Assembly (NCBI GenBank): GCA_013420905.1
Contig: JAAXNY010000008.1
Location: 558,001-622,000 of the forward strand
Source of the DNA: Collybia mongolica
Lineage: Eukaryota > Basidiomycota > Agaricomycetes > Agaricales > Clitocybaceae
Direction of reading: 5' to 3'
DNA length: 64,000 bases
The notes under the pieces were generated by a model. That model saw only the letters and a program-made list of their open reading frames with translations. It did not search any database and was not told the origin of the DNA. Made by a program: the position numbers and the translations under genes. Below, one piece after another: positions 1-8,755 of the stretch. How positions within the stretch are numbered: position 1 is the stretch's first letter; every line of letters starts with the position of its first letter.

Positions 1-758
1 CATATTTCTAGCAGAAATATGCAAAGAAAAAGACATTGTGTCGCTCATTGTGCTGCTCATTGACATACACATGTGCACTCAAGGGGTCACCTGGGTGTGC
101 ATTCACTCAATGCCCCCACTCTTTACTTGGCACATTCACTCACTGCTTCAACATGCCCACCCACCACTTTGACACGCTCACACACCCACACAACTTCCTT
201 ACTCACTACAGTGGCTCAAAAAACTGCCCCAATGTTTGTACATTTTTGAAAGATCAATATGGTATGAAGTGCTGACATAAGCAGGGGACCTGGGGTAATT
301 ATGTAAGATACTATGACATCGTGGCTTTCCAATGGACCCTGGATCATGTGATTTGGATCAAAACCCATTAAGCTATAGGCCAAACAAAATGATTACTCAT
401 TGGGGCAGTTTTTTGACCCTCTATTAATTTTCTATCTAATACTTTGTATGACCACCTTTTGCCTTTATAACTGCTTGTATCCGCCTGGGCATACTTTCTA
501 TCAGGTTTTGGCATACCTCTGGTGGAATTTCACCCCACTCTTCAGCCAATCTATCCCACAACTCATGTACTCCTTTGGGTGGTGTCGGATATTCTTTAAG
601 ACAGCGCTTGAGATGTTCCCAAAGGTGTTCTATTGGATTCATGTCAGGGGATTGGGCAGGCCAGCCAAGGACTTGAATGTTGTTGTCTTCAAACCACTGT
701 GTGGCCAGTCCAGATGTGTGTTTGGGGTCGTTATCTTGCTGAAAGTAGCGCTCGCCAT

Positions 759-1223
759 TGTTACAATTTCCTCTATTCTTTCGTCACATCATTCCTTTCC
801 TTTCTTCTTTACTATCAGACGCTCATTTGACCTTATCTTTGACATCCATATATGCATTCTTTTTCTCATGGTTACTAAGCTTTCTTACTCATCTTCTTAG
901 ATAGCTTACTAACCCTTATCTATAACGAATAGCGTAAACAACGCTTATCAGACTGCTATGTATATATACGGGTAGTTTAGCTTAGCTAGTTCTTTAGCTT
1001 GACCTAGCTGAATTCACCTTATTCATCTATTCTCTTGACGCGAACTCGATCCTATCCGCCTTACGAAGGGGGTAGTGCATCCCTGATCAGATAAACTCGA
1101 TAACCTGACTTTAGCCCTATTGAGGGAGTCAATAGACGTTGGACTTACAGAAGTCAACGGTCTAAGAACGAACGAACGACTCAGCATATTGATCTAGAGG
1201 ATAAGGCCTAAACAGCCGTAACA
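759..1223 (+). repeat. 5' LTR of Gypsy copy 1
   Basis: The 465-bp direct repeat is bounded by TG and CA and matches 7226-7690 throughout by eye. It holds a TATA-like run near 959-967 and the 10-nt motif at 996-1005 that is complementary to the sequence just after the LTR. Confidence 0.96.
959..1005 (+). promoter_or_regulatory. LTR promoter: TATA run and predicted transcript start
   Basis: A TATATATA run lies at about 960-967, and the predicted RNA start falls about 30 bp downstream, near 990-996. That is exactly where the motif AGCTTGACCT (996-1005) begins, the sequence predicted to fold back onto the primer-binding site. The same arrangement occurs in Gypsy copy 2 (motif at 42165-42174), where the TATA run is also kept. 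The start site is inferred, not observed. Confidence 0.55.
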
Positions 1224-1225
1224 AA

Positions 1226-1235
1226 AGGTCAAGCT
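1226..1235 (+). other. Primer-binding site, self-complementary to the LTR
   Basis: Two bases after the LTR comes AGGTCAAGCT. It is the exact reverse complement of AGCTTGACCT at 996-1005, and the next two bases extend pairing with a G-U and an A-U pair. I see no obvious tRNA 3' end complement here. This matches the Tf1 mode, where the 5' end of the element RNA serves as its own primer. Copy 2 keeps the same pair (42390-42399 with 42165-42174). Confidence 0.6.
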
Positions 1236-1270
1236 GATCAGAACCGTCAACCTATAAAGGTTCAGACGCA

Positions 1271-2446
1271 ACGGCACCACGATACGGATTGAAACCTGCG
1301 AGCAGCAGTGAAAGTAGCAGAAGCAGCAGCAGACAAAGCACAATCAGCAGCGAAGACTTCCAAGACGCGGAAGAACAACCAAGACTTGTAATAATCACAC
1401 AAACAGAAACGCCCACCACGCCGAGACAACCAAAAGCAGAAAGTTCCAAAGGAAAGGAACCAGAGAAACCGAAACCCGAACCACCGAATTCCCCGATACC
1501 ACCAGACTCAGACGTAGAAATGGCAGACGAGCGAAGACCCACCGAAATTAAACTTAGCTCACCGAACATCTTCGATGGAAATCGAAGAATGACAAAGGAC
1601 TTCGTCCTTGATTGCAAAATGTATTTGCAGGCAAACGACAGAATCTACGATACAGATTGGAAAAAGATCCTCTATGTACTTTCGTACATGAAGGGAGGAA
1701 CAGCAGGACCATGGAAAAAGTCCTGGTATGGAGAAAACAGCGATCACCCAGGAACTTTCACAACATTTATGACAACAGTTGAAGAAGCGTTCTCTACTCC
1801 AGATGAGGCAGGAGACGCTAGACAAACCTTGAAGACACTGCGCATGTCAGGAAATATGACTGCAGACGACTACATCGCTGAATTTAAATCAGCCGCATCA
1901 GAAAGCAAGATTACAGAAAGTGAAGCACTTGTCGAATACTTCATGGAAGGAATACCTCCTTCTTTGATGCAGAAAATCTTAACAATGGACAACCCACCGA
2001 CCACCATCAAGGGTTGGTATGAAAAGGCGTCCATATTCGACACTCAGTACAGACGTGCAAAATCGATTGTAGCACGCATCAAAGGAAACACCGGAAAGAC
2101 GACGGGAGGAAACAACGGAAAGAAATATAATTTCCAACGAAATAACAATCCCAAATACGTTCCGAATAACAGTCGAGATCCAAACGCGATGGACATCGAT
2201 CGATTAACCATCCAAGAAAGGGATGAGCATATGAAACGAGGACTATGCTTCGAATGTCACAAATTTGGACACCGAGCATCAGACCACAAAGCAGGAGGAT
2301 CGATTCCTCAAACACAAAGGAAGGAAGAACAGAAGATACCGATGAAAGGCAAAGACGCCTATATGAAAATCCGAGCACTCATGGCAGAGCTAGACGAAGA
2401 AGAGAAAGAAGTAGCCCTAAAGAATATGGAAGATGAGGGTTTTTAA
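1271..2446 (+). CDS. gag: Gag polyprotein of Gypsy copy 1, with non-AUG or internal start
   Basis: This is the structural protein that forms the retrotransposon particle. The open frame runs from after a stop at 1235-1237 to TAA at 2444-2446. The first ~85 residues are Ser-, Pro- and charge-rich, followed by a retrotransposon-gag helical domain. A zinc knuckle near residue 326 reads C-x2-C-x4-H-x4-H, with histidine where the usual cysteine stands; copy 2 has the same. The start is unusual. Copy 2 begins with ATG at the position that is ACG here (1271), and all nearby differences are CpG decay, so ACG is probably ancestral. The first AUG of the predicted RNA is at 1520, in frame, and would give 308 residues. 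I list the ACG start because codons 1271-1519 look coding, with in-frame indels between copies. The last two codons form part of the frameshift site. Confidence 0.85.
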   Translation, partial: TAPRYGLKPASSSESSRSSSRQSTISSEDFQDAEEQPRLVIITQTETPTTPRQPKAESSKGKEPEKPKPEPPNSPIPPDSDVEMADERRPTEIKLSSPNIFDGNRRMTKDFVLDCKMYLQANDRIYDTDWKKILYVLSYMKGGTAGPWKKSWYGENSDHPGTFTTFMTTVEEAFSTPDEAGDARQTLKTLRMSGNMTADDYIAEFKSAASESKITESEALVEYFMEGIPPSLMQKILTMDNPPTTIKGWYEKASIFDTQYRRAKSIVARIKGNTGKTTGGNNGKKYNFQRNNNPKYVPNNSRDPNAMDIDRLTIQERDEHMKRGLCFECHKFGHRASDHKAGGSIPQTQRKEEQKIPMKGKDAYMKIRALMAELDEEEKEVALKNMEDEGF

Positions 2447-2479
2447 AGCGGCGGACTGAATCGACGTCAGTACCTGCCG
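2437..2479 (+). promoter_or_regulatory. -1 ribosomal frameshift site: slippery heptamer and stem
   Basis: The heptamer G GGT TTT occupies 2437-2443 in the Gag frame and is followed directly by the Gag stop TAA. After a 5-nt spacer a stem can form: 2449-2452 pairs with 2476-2479, 2453-2454 with 2473-2474, and 2455-2459 with 2467-2471. That gives 11 pairs, two single-base bulges and a 7-nt loop. The pol frame is exactly -1 and has a stop at 2434-2436, so slippage must occur at or after 2437. Copy 2 keeps the heptamer (44529-44535) but has a weakened stem base. Confidence 0.75.
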
Positions 2480-5400
2480 AAATCTTTTCAGTAACACTAT
2501 CACCTGTAATACTAGGAGAAATGAATCGACAATCATTATCTATTCCAATTACGGTGATTGAAGAACAGAAAAACGTCGAAACCCAAGCAATCGGATTAAT
2601 CGATTGTGGAGCGGGAGGAATTTTCATTGACAAAGCATTTGTCGAAGAAAACGGGATAAAGACAACCCCATTAAGGAAATCATACTCGGTTAGAAACGTA
2701 GACGGCACAAAGAACCAATCAGGAAACATCACTGATTGTGTATGGACCAAAATCCGAATCGGAGACGAAGAAATCCGAATCCGATTACTCGTCAGCGGAC
2801 TAGGAAAAGAAAATATCATTTTAGGATTACCATGGTTAAAACGGCACAACCCCAAGATTGATTGGGAGAAAGGGACACTCGACTTTGGATCAAGCATCAA
2901 GAAAGGAGTCCTTTCAGAAGCAATCCGAAGAAACCTGGAAATCCGACAAATGAAATTAACACGGCAATACCCCAAGGCAACGGCAATAGAAATACAGGAA
3001 GAATACCCGGAAGAAATCCCAAGGAATCAACCCCTTGAAGATTGGCAGCCGATTCTTTTAGAAATCAATGAAGAAGATGATGAACCTGAAATCAATCTAC
3101 TTAGGACATACATCGACTCAGAAGATGATGAAGAAGAATCCATTTGGATACAGGCGAAAACATCAATATCACAGGAACTAGAACATAAGGCAGAAATCGA
3201 AGACCAGAAACCAAAGAAGACGTTACCAGAATTCTATCGAGAATACGCGTCATTATTTGACAAAACAAATTCGGAAAGGATGCCAACACGACGATCATGG
3301 GACCATGCGATAGATCTTAAACCCGATTTTATCCCAAAAGATTGTAAAATCTACCCCATCAGCCCAGCGGAACAAGGAAAACTAGACGAGTTTATTGATG
3401 AAAACATGCGAAAAGGATACATTCGACCGTCGAAATCCCCACAAGCATCACCTTTCTTCTTCGTATCAAAGAAAGACTCGACAAAACTTCGGCCAACCCA
3501 AGATTATAGAAGACTAAACGAAGGAACTATTAAGAACGCATACCCTTTGCCACTTGTAGGGGAGCTTCTCGATAAACTTAAAGGGGCAAAATACTTCACA
3601 AAGTTGGATTTACGATGGGGATATAATAACGTTCGGATCAAAGAAGGCGATGAATGGAAAGCGGCATTTAAAACGAACAGGGGATTATTCGAACCCCTTG
3701 TTATGTTTTTCGGTCTATGCAATTCGCCGGCAACGTTCCAAAACATGATGAACGATATCTACGCAATTGAGATCGACGAAGGATGGATTCTGATCTATAT
3801 GGACGACATCCTTATTTCCTCCGACAACATCGATGATTTGCGAAGAAAAACCCTTAAAGTCTTGGACAAATTGAAGGAAAACGATTTGTATCTGAATCTG
3901 GACAAATGCGTATTCGAAGCCACGGAACTTGAATATCTCGGACTAGTCATCAGAGAAAACGAGATAGGTATGGAACCGACTAAATTGGCAGGAATTGCAG
4001 ATTGGCCAGCACCAACAACAGTAAAACAAGTCCGATCATTCCTTGGATTCGCAAACTTTTATCGAAAATTCATTGGACATTACGCCGAACTCAGCAGACC
4101 ATTAACGAATTTGACAAGAAAAGACGTCGAATGGAAATGGACACAAGAATGTCAAGAAGCATTCGATGGTCTAAAACAGAAATTCTTGAAGTCACCAGTT
4201 CTTATGATGCCAGATAAGAAGAAACCATTCCACATCGAATCAGATGCTTCGAAATGGGCCACAGGCGCGGTATTAAGACAACAAAACGATAACGGAGAAT
4301 GGCACCCATGTGGATATATTTCACATTCATTCACAGAAACCGAACGAAATTACGAGATCTACGATAGAGAACTATTAGGCATCATTCGAGCCTTGAAGAC
4401 ATGGAGACATTACCTCGAAGGATCACAATTCCCAACAGTAATTCTATCCGATCACAAAAACTTAACGTATTTCCGAATGGCACAAAAATTGAACCGACGA
4501 CAGGCAGGATGGAGCCTTTTCCTATCACAATTCGATCTTAAACTCGTGCATACACCTGGAACACGGATGATACAATCTGATGCTTTATCAAGAAGATCAG
4601 ATTACGTCAATACAGAAGACACAGATAACGAAGACCGGATTTTATTGCCAGATGATATCTTCATCAAAATGATTGATATAGGATTACAAGAAGATCTGAA
4701 GAAATCAGTTGAAGAAGATGATTTGTTTGCAAAATCAATCGAAGCATTAAAAGAAACAGGGACGCCACCGATTAAATCAAACTTATCGGATTGGAAATTT
4801 GAAGACGGACTTCTGTTTTTCAAAAACAGATGTTATGTAGGACCGGATGCAAAATTACGGAAAGAAATAGTGCGAAGATATCACGACACGAAACCAGGAG
4901 GACATCCAGGCCAATATAAGACACAGGAATTAATCAGTCGAGAATATTGGTGGCCAGGTATGGGAGTGTTTATAAAAAATTATGTTGACGGTTGCGCCAC
5001 ATGTCAACAAATGAAAGTCAACACACATCCAACAAAACCCGGATTGATACCAATCGCAACAAATGGAGAACCGAGACCATTCTCATTTGTCACAGCCGAT
5101 TTCATCACAGACCTGCCAGAAAACGATGGGAAAGATAGCCTCATGGTCGTGGTAGATCATGGCCTTACGAAGGGAGTAATTTCTATCCCTTGCACTAAAA
5201 CGATCGATGCTTTAGGAACGGCGAATCTTTATTTGGAACATGTTTACAAAAGATTTGGACTACCCGACACTTTTCTATCGGATCGAGGCCCTCAATTCGC
5301 AGCAAAAGTTTTCAAAGAACTAGGAAAACTCCTTGGAATCAAACTCGTAATGAGCACGGCATATCATCCACAAACAGATGGAGAAACGGAAAGATTAAAC

Positions 5401-6126
5401 CAAGAGCTCGAAATCTACTTCCGAATGTTCTGTCAGAACAACCCGGCGATATGGAAAGAACTTAACTCAATCGCAGAATTCGCGCATAATCAAAAAAATC
5501 ATTCCACTACAAAGAAATCTCCATTCTTCCTAATGATGGGATACGAACCCCAAGCGATTCCATCAGCATTCCAGAAGACGAATGTTCCGAGTGTAGAACA
5601 ACGAATGATTGAACTTAACAAAGCCCGAGAAGAAGCGATGGCCGCACACGACTTAGCGAGAAGAAAAGTCGCAGAAAGGACAACACGAGGTTTTACTCCA
5701 TTCAAACAAGGAGAATACGTTTGGCTAGAAGGAACAAATCTTCGAATTCCTTACCCATCAAAGAAATTAGCACCAAAAAGAGAAGGACCCTTCAAAATCC
5801 GAGAAGTCCTCGGACCAGTGACATACAGACTAGAACTTCCATCACAATGGAAGATTCATCCCGTGTTTCATGCATCACTCCTCACACCATACAAAGAAAC
5901 CGACACCCACGGACCAAACTTCTTAGAACCACCACCGGATCTTATAAATCAAGAAGAAGAATACGAAGTGGAAGGGATTATTAATCACCGACAACGAGGC
6001 CGAGGCTTCCAATACCTCGTGAAATGGAAGGATTACTCATCCGCACACAACACATGGGAACCTGAAAGTCACTTAAAAAGGGCTCAAACAATCCTTCAAT
6101 CTTACCAGAAGCTACATCGCCTCTAA
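2437..6126 (+). CDS. pol: Pol: protease, RT, RNase H, integrase and chromodomain
   Basis: This is the enzymatic polyprotein, made as the C-terminal part of Gag-Pol by -1 frameshifting. Residues are numbered from the first Met at 2521. An aspartic protease has DCGAGG at 28-33 (Cys where DSG or DTG is usual). The reverse transcriptase has YMDD at 426-429. RNase H begins with an acidic DAS at 575. The integrase has an HHCC zinc region (about 780-830) and a DD35E triad at D860, D921 and E957. A chromodomain ends the protein (about 1145-1195, with the YLVKWKDY core). The frame is open for the whole 3.7 kb. Chromodomains of related elements read histone H3 methylation and steer integration. The ACG at 2464 aligns with an ATG in copy 2, again explained by CpG decay, so I do not treat it as a start. 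Confidence 0.95.
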   Translation, partial: GFLKRRTESTSVPAEIFSVTLSPVILGEMNRQSLSIPITVIEEQKNVETQAIGLIDCGAGGIFIDKAFVEENGIKTTPLRKSYSVRNVDGTKNQSGNITDCVWTKIRIGDEEIRIRLLVSGLGKENIILGLPWLKRHNPKIDWEKGTLDFGSSIKKGVLSEAIRRNLEIRQMKLTRQYPKATAIEIQEEYPEEIPRNQPLEDWQPILLEINEEDDEPEINLLRTYIDSEDDEEESIWIQAKTSISQELEHKAEIEDQKPKKTLPEFYREYASLFDKTNSERMPTRRSWDHAIDLKPDFIPKDCKIYPISPAEQGKLDEFIDENMRKGYIRPSKSPQASPFFFVSKKDSTKLRPTQDYRRLNEGTIKNAYPLPLVGELLDKLKGAKYFTKLDLRWGYNNVRIKEGDEWKAAFKTNRGLFEPLVMFFGLCNSPATFQNMMNDIYAIEIDEGWILIYMDDILISSDNIDDLRRKTLKVLDKLKENDLYLNLDKCVFEATELEYLGLVIRENEIGMEPTKLAGIADWPAPTTVKQVRSFLGFANFYRKFIGHYAELSRPLTNLTRKDVEWKWTQECQEAFDGLKQKFLKSPVLMMPDKKKPFHIESDASKWATGAVLRQQNDNGEWHPCGYISHSFTETERNYEIYDRELLGIIRALKTWRHYLEGSQFPTVILSDHKNLTYFRMAQKLNRRQAGWSLFLSQFDLKLVHTPGTRMIQSDALSRRSDYVNTEDTDNEDRILLPDDIFIKMIDIGLQEDLKKSVEEDDLFAKSIEALKETGTPPIKSNLSDWKFEDGLLFFKNRCYVGPDAKLRKEIVRRYHDTKPGGHPGQYKTQELISREYWWPGMGVFIKNYVDGCATCQQMKVNTHPTKPGLIPIATNGEPRPFSFVTADFITDLPENDGKDSLMVVVDHGLTKGVISIPCTKTIDALGTANLYLEHVYKRFGLPDTFLSDRGPQFAAKVFKELGKLLGIKLVMSTAYHPQTDGETERLNQELEIYFRMFCQNNPAIWKELNSIAEFAHNQKNHSTTKKSPFFLMMGYEPQAIPSAFQKTNVPSVEQRMIELNKAREEAMAAHDLARRKVAERTTRGFTPFKQGEYVWLEGTNLRIPYPSKKLAPKREGPFKIREVLGPVTYRLELPSQWKIHPVFHASLLTPYKETDTHGPNFLEPPPDLINQEEEYEVEGIINHRQRGRGFQYLVKWKDYSSAHNTWEPESHLKRAQTILQSYQKLHRL

Positions 6127-6178
6127 ACAGACTATCATCTCTCATCGCTCTCAACGAATTTCAAAGCTCATACAAACA

Positions 6179-7192
6179 ATGTCTTCCCCCATCACCAACA
6201 ACCTTTACATCGCCACCGCCACCCCTCTTAACACTCCTACCGACACTCCTGTTGTCAACATTGGATCCCAAGAACGTCTCGAGATAGCTACGAGAATCAT
6301 ACGCAGTCAAAAGTTCTTATCATGGTTCATGAACGAAGAACACCGTGAAAGAATGATCCAAGCGTTTGATCAACCACCGTACAACCAACTCATCGAATTA
6401 GTTGGGAAATATTTAGAGATTAGGAATATGTTGTACACTCAAACTGCGGATATCAGTCGAGCACTAGACCAGGTCACTGACGAGCTGACGAACACACAAG
6501 AATTCCGGATCCTAGAAGACTTAATCCCACTGCTACAAGACGGAATTCGATTACCTACGTCCACGCCGTCGACACCTACGGAATCGACTACAGATATCTC
6601 AACAAGTGACAAAGAAACACAAACATCCCCTCCAATAACGCCAACACCTTCAGTACCCAATTCCCCTATTTATGAACCCGCACCATTACCAATTCCGCCC
6701 TTTCGCGAATCATCCCCTCCATCCTCGCAACATTCCACCCCTGATCCAAACGACATGGTTCAAAACAAGGAAGTATTTAAACATCTAGAAGGACGAAAAG
6801 GTACAAAATCGGTCATAAAGAAGAAGAAAACCCTCAAACCAATCAAATACACGATGAACGCTCTCAATCACGTTGGAAGTCGAGAGAAACCAATCGACCT
6901 CACGCAAGTGGAACGAGCAATCATTTACAAAAACGTGTTATGTTCTCGATGCCTTAACTTCGGACACTCATCAATACACTGCGAAAAACAATATTGTCCA
7001 ATATGTTACAAACCGGCCCCAGGACATCGACGAGACCAATGTCCCGAAAGACCAATAACTAGGACAGCAGGATACCACCGAAGTTGGCGACGAGTTGGAG
7101 ATGAATATGAGGATGTAGATGACGGAATTGACGACCCCTTTGACTTCCCAGAAGCCATTGCCAACATGTCGGGAGAGCCAATTGATTTCTAA
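6179..7192 (+). CDS. ORF3: accessory protein with two zinc knuckles, unknown role
   Basis: This is a 337-residue ORF between pol and the 3' LTR. I see no signal peptide or membrane segment, so it is not a classical Env. Residues 30-125 look helical and globular. Residues 130-200 are a Pro/Ser/Thr-rich linker. A basic KKKK patch near 225 precedes two zinc knuckles from residue 255: C-x2-C-x4-H-x4-C and C-x2-C-x6-H-x4-C. The last 25 residues are acidic. The ATG lies 52 nt after the pol stop, has A at -3, and has no AUG before it in the gap. Decayed relatives occupy the same position in copy 2 (48219-49231) and copy 3 (15134-16039). The layout resembles a small Gag (helical part plus nucleocapsid), and Gag itself has a variant CCHH knuckle, so a nucleic-acid-binding or assembly role is a reasonable guess. 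Confidence 0.85.
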   Translation: MSSPITNNLYIATATPLNTPTDTPVVNIGSQERLEIATRIIRSQKFLSWFMNEEHRERMIQAFDQPPYNQLIELVGKYLEIRNMLYTQTADISRALDQVTDELTNTQEFRILEDLIPLLQDGIRLPTSTPSTPTESTTDISTSDKETQTSPPITPTPSVPNSPIYEPAPLPIPPFRESSPPSSQHSTPDPNDMVQNKEVFKHLEGRKGTKSVIKKKKTLKPIKYTMNALNHVGSREKPIDLTQVERAIIYKNVLCSRCLNFGHSSIHCEKQYCPICYKPAPGHRRDQCPERPITRTAGYHRSWRRVGDEYEDVDDGIDDPFDFPEAIANMSGEPIDF

Positions 7193-7208
7193 AGCTGGGA
7201 CGCTTTAG

Positions 7209-7225
7209 AGATAGAAGGGGGGTAA
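7209..7225 (+). other. Polypurine tract of Gypsy copy 1
   Basis: The purine run AGATAGAAGGGGGG ends three bases before the 3' LTR and is where plus-strand DNA synthesis would start. It is unchanged before the 3' LTR of copy 2 (about 49248-49264). Confidence 0.85.
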
Positions 7226-7690
7226 TGTTACAATTTCCTCTATTCTTTCGTCACATCATTCCTTTCCTTTCTTCTTTACTATCAGACGCTCATTTGACCT
7301 TATCTTTGACATCCATATATGCATTCTTTTTCTCATGGTTACTAAGCTTTCTTACTCATCTTCTTAGATAGCTTACTAACCCTTATCTATAACGAATAGC
7401 GTAAACAACGCTTATCAGACTGCTATGTATATATACGGGTAGTTTAGCTTAGCTAGTTCTTTAGCTTGACCTAGCTGAATTCACCTTATTCATCTATTCT
7501 CTTGACGCGAACTCGATCCTATCCGCCTTACGAAGGGGGTAGTGCATCCCTGATCAGATAAACTCGATAACCTGACTTTAGCCCTATTGAGGGAGTCAAT
7601 AGACGTTGGACTTACAGAAGTCAACGGTCTAAGAACGAACGAACGACTCAGCATATTGATCTAGAGGATAAGGCCTAAACAGCCGTAACA
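7226..7690 (+). repeat. 3' LTR of Gypsy copy 1
   Basis: This is a 465-bp copy of the 5' LTR with no difference seen by eye. It is followed by the target duplication GCCAT at 7691-7695 and the rest of the Tc1 element. Confidence 0.96.
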
Positions 7691-8755
7691 GCCATCCACC
7701 ATTTCCAACTTCTCAAAACTTTCCTGAACTCCACTCTCCAAAATTTCACAGTATTGAACCTTGTCCATGTTCCCCTGCACCTCTATGAGCTTTCCCACTC
7801 CATTCCACCCCATACAACCCCATACCATGAGGTTTCCTCCTCCTCCATGTTTGACAGTAGGTGATGTTGTTCTATCAGATGGTGGTTCTCCCCTTTGTTT
7901 CCAGACATAAACCTTTCCATCTGACCCAATCCTATTGATTTTGGTCTCATCTGTCCATAGAACCCTTTTCCAGTCCTCCACAGTCCAGCTTTCATGATAT
8001 TTTGCAAACTGGAGACGCCGGATGCGATGGGCTCGTTTGAGAAGAGGAGCTTTCCTCTTTGTAGCAGCATAAAATTGATTTTCCTTGAGTGCATTTCTGA
8101 CTGTCTGGGGTGTGACAGGATTGGGGATGATGCCATTGATGAATTGGGTAGCCTGAACTGCATTATCAAGCTTCCCTGACTTGATTTGACGAATAATTGA
8201 CTGTTTGTCACGAACAGACAGCTTGGAGGGGCGGCCACCAAGGTTGTTTTCTTTGTTTCCATCCACATCTTTGTTGATCCTACTGATGGTACCCTTCCCT
8301 AGACCAGTTTTCTCCTTGATTTGACGCTGAGAATAGCCCTCATTGAGGAGAGAAACAACAGTATTGTGCTGAGCAGTAGAAATGGCTTTCATGATGGTGG
8401 TAAGAGGTCAAGAAGATGATTGAACCAATTCCAACATGTCAAATTGATACAAATAAAGTCACATGACATTGTTTATTCTTCCCACAGTCCATAATGTTCT
8501 TGCATTGGATCATAAATGCCAGAATAATGGAAAATAAGATAAGGGTCAAAAAACTGCCCCAATGAGTAGCCATTTTGTTTGGCTTATAGCTTAATGGATA
8601 TTGATCCAAATCACATGATCCAGGGTCCATTGGAAAGCCACGATGTCATAGTATCTTACATAATTACCCCAGGTCCCCTGCTTATGTCAGCACTTCATAC
8701 CATATTGATCTTTCAAAAATGTACAAACATTGGGGCAGTTTTTTGAGCCACTGTA

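Larger units (their letters stand above)
759..7690 (+). mobile_element. Ty3/Gypsy chromovirus, copy 1, complete and apparently young
   Basis: This is a 6932-bp LTR retrotransposon. Its 465-bp LTRs run TGTTAC to GTAACA and look identical by eye; the 5-bp target duplication is GCCAT. Internal order is primer-binding site, gag, pol (protease, reverse transcriptase, RNase H, integrase, chromodomain), a third ORF, and a polypurine tract. The C-terminal chromodomain places it among chromoviruses, which in other fungi can target heterochromatin. No in-frame stop interrupts gag, pol or ORF3. Identical LTRs and open frames suggest recent, possibly ongoing, activity. Confidence 0.96.
436..8392 (-). pseudogene. 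Tc1 transposase gene interrupted by Gypsy insertion
   Basis: The N-terminal part of the transposase (start codon at 8392) reads down to the Gypsy junction near 7696, and the C-terminal part resumes at 758 and ends at 436. The second part contains the DxNPIEHLW block with the catalytic glutamate. Joined, the parts match the 339-residue transposase of the complete copy, except one Ser/Asn difference in the helix-turn-helix region. As it stands the gene cannot make a full transposase. Its ends are intact, so it could still be mobilised in trans by copy B. Confidence 0.93.
209..8753 (-). mobile_element. Tc1-type DNA transposon, copy A, split by a Gypsy element
   Basis: The ends read CAGTGGCTC and GAGCCACTG and are flanked by TA at 207-208 and 8754-8755, the Tc1/mariner target duplication. 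Its two pieces (209-758 and 7696-8753) total 1608 bp, the same as the complete copy at 16042-17649, and I saw only one base difference in the parts compared. The Gypsy element at 759-7690 lies inside the transposase gene and is flanked by GCCAT (754-758 and 7691-7695), present once in the complete copy. The order is therefore clear: Tc1 landed first, then Gypsy. The transposase reads on the minus strand. Confidence 0.95.

Noticed and set aside
400..900. Plus-strand frames over the Tc1 elements (400-900, 16233-16760) as genes
   Set aside because: They are antisense shadows of the transposase and its terminal repeat.
6179..7192. ORF3 as an envelope (env) gene
   Set aside because: Its position fits, but there is no signal peptide, transmembrane segment or glycoprotein-like Cys pattern; it has zinc knuckles instead.
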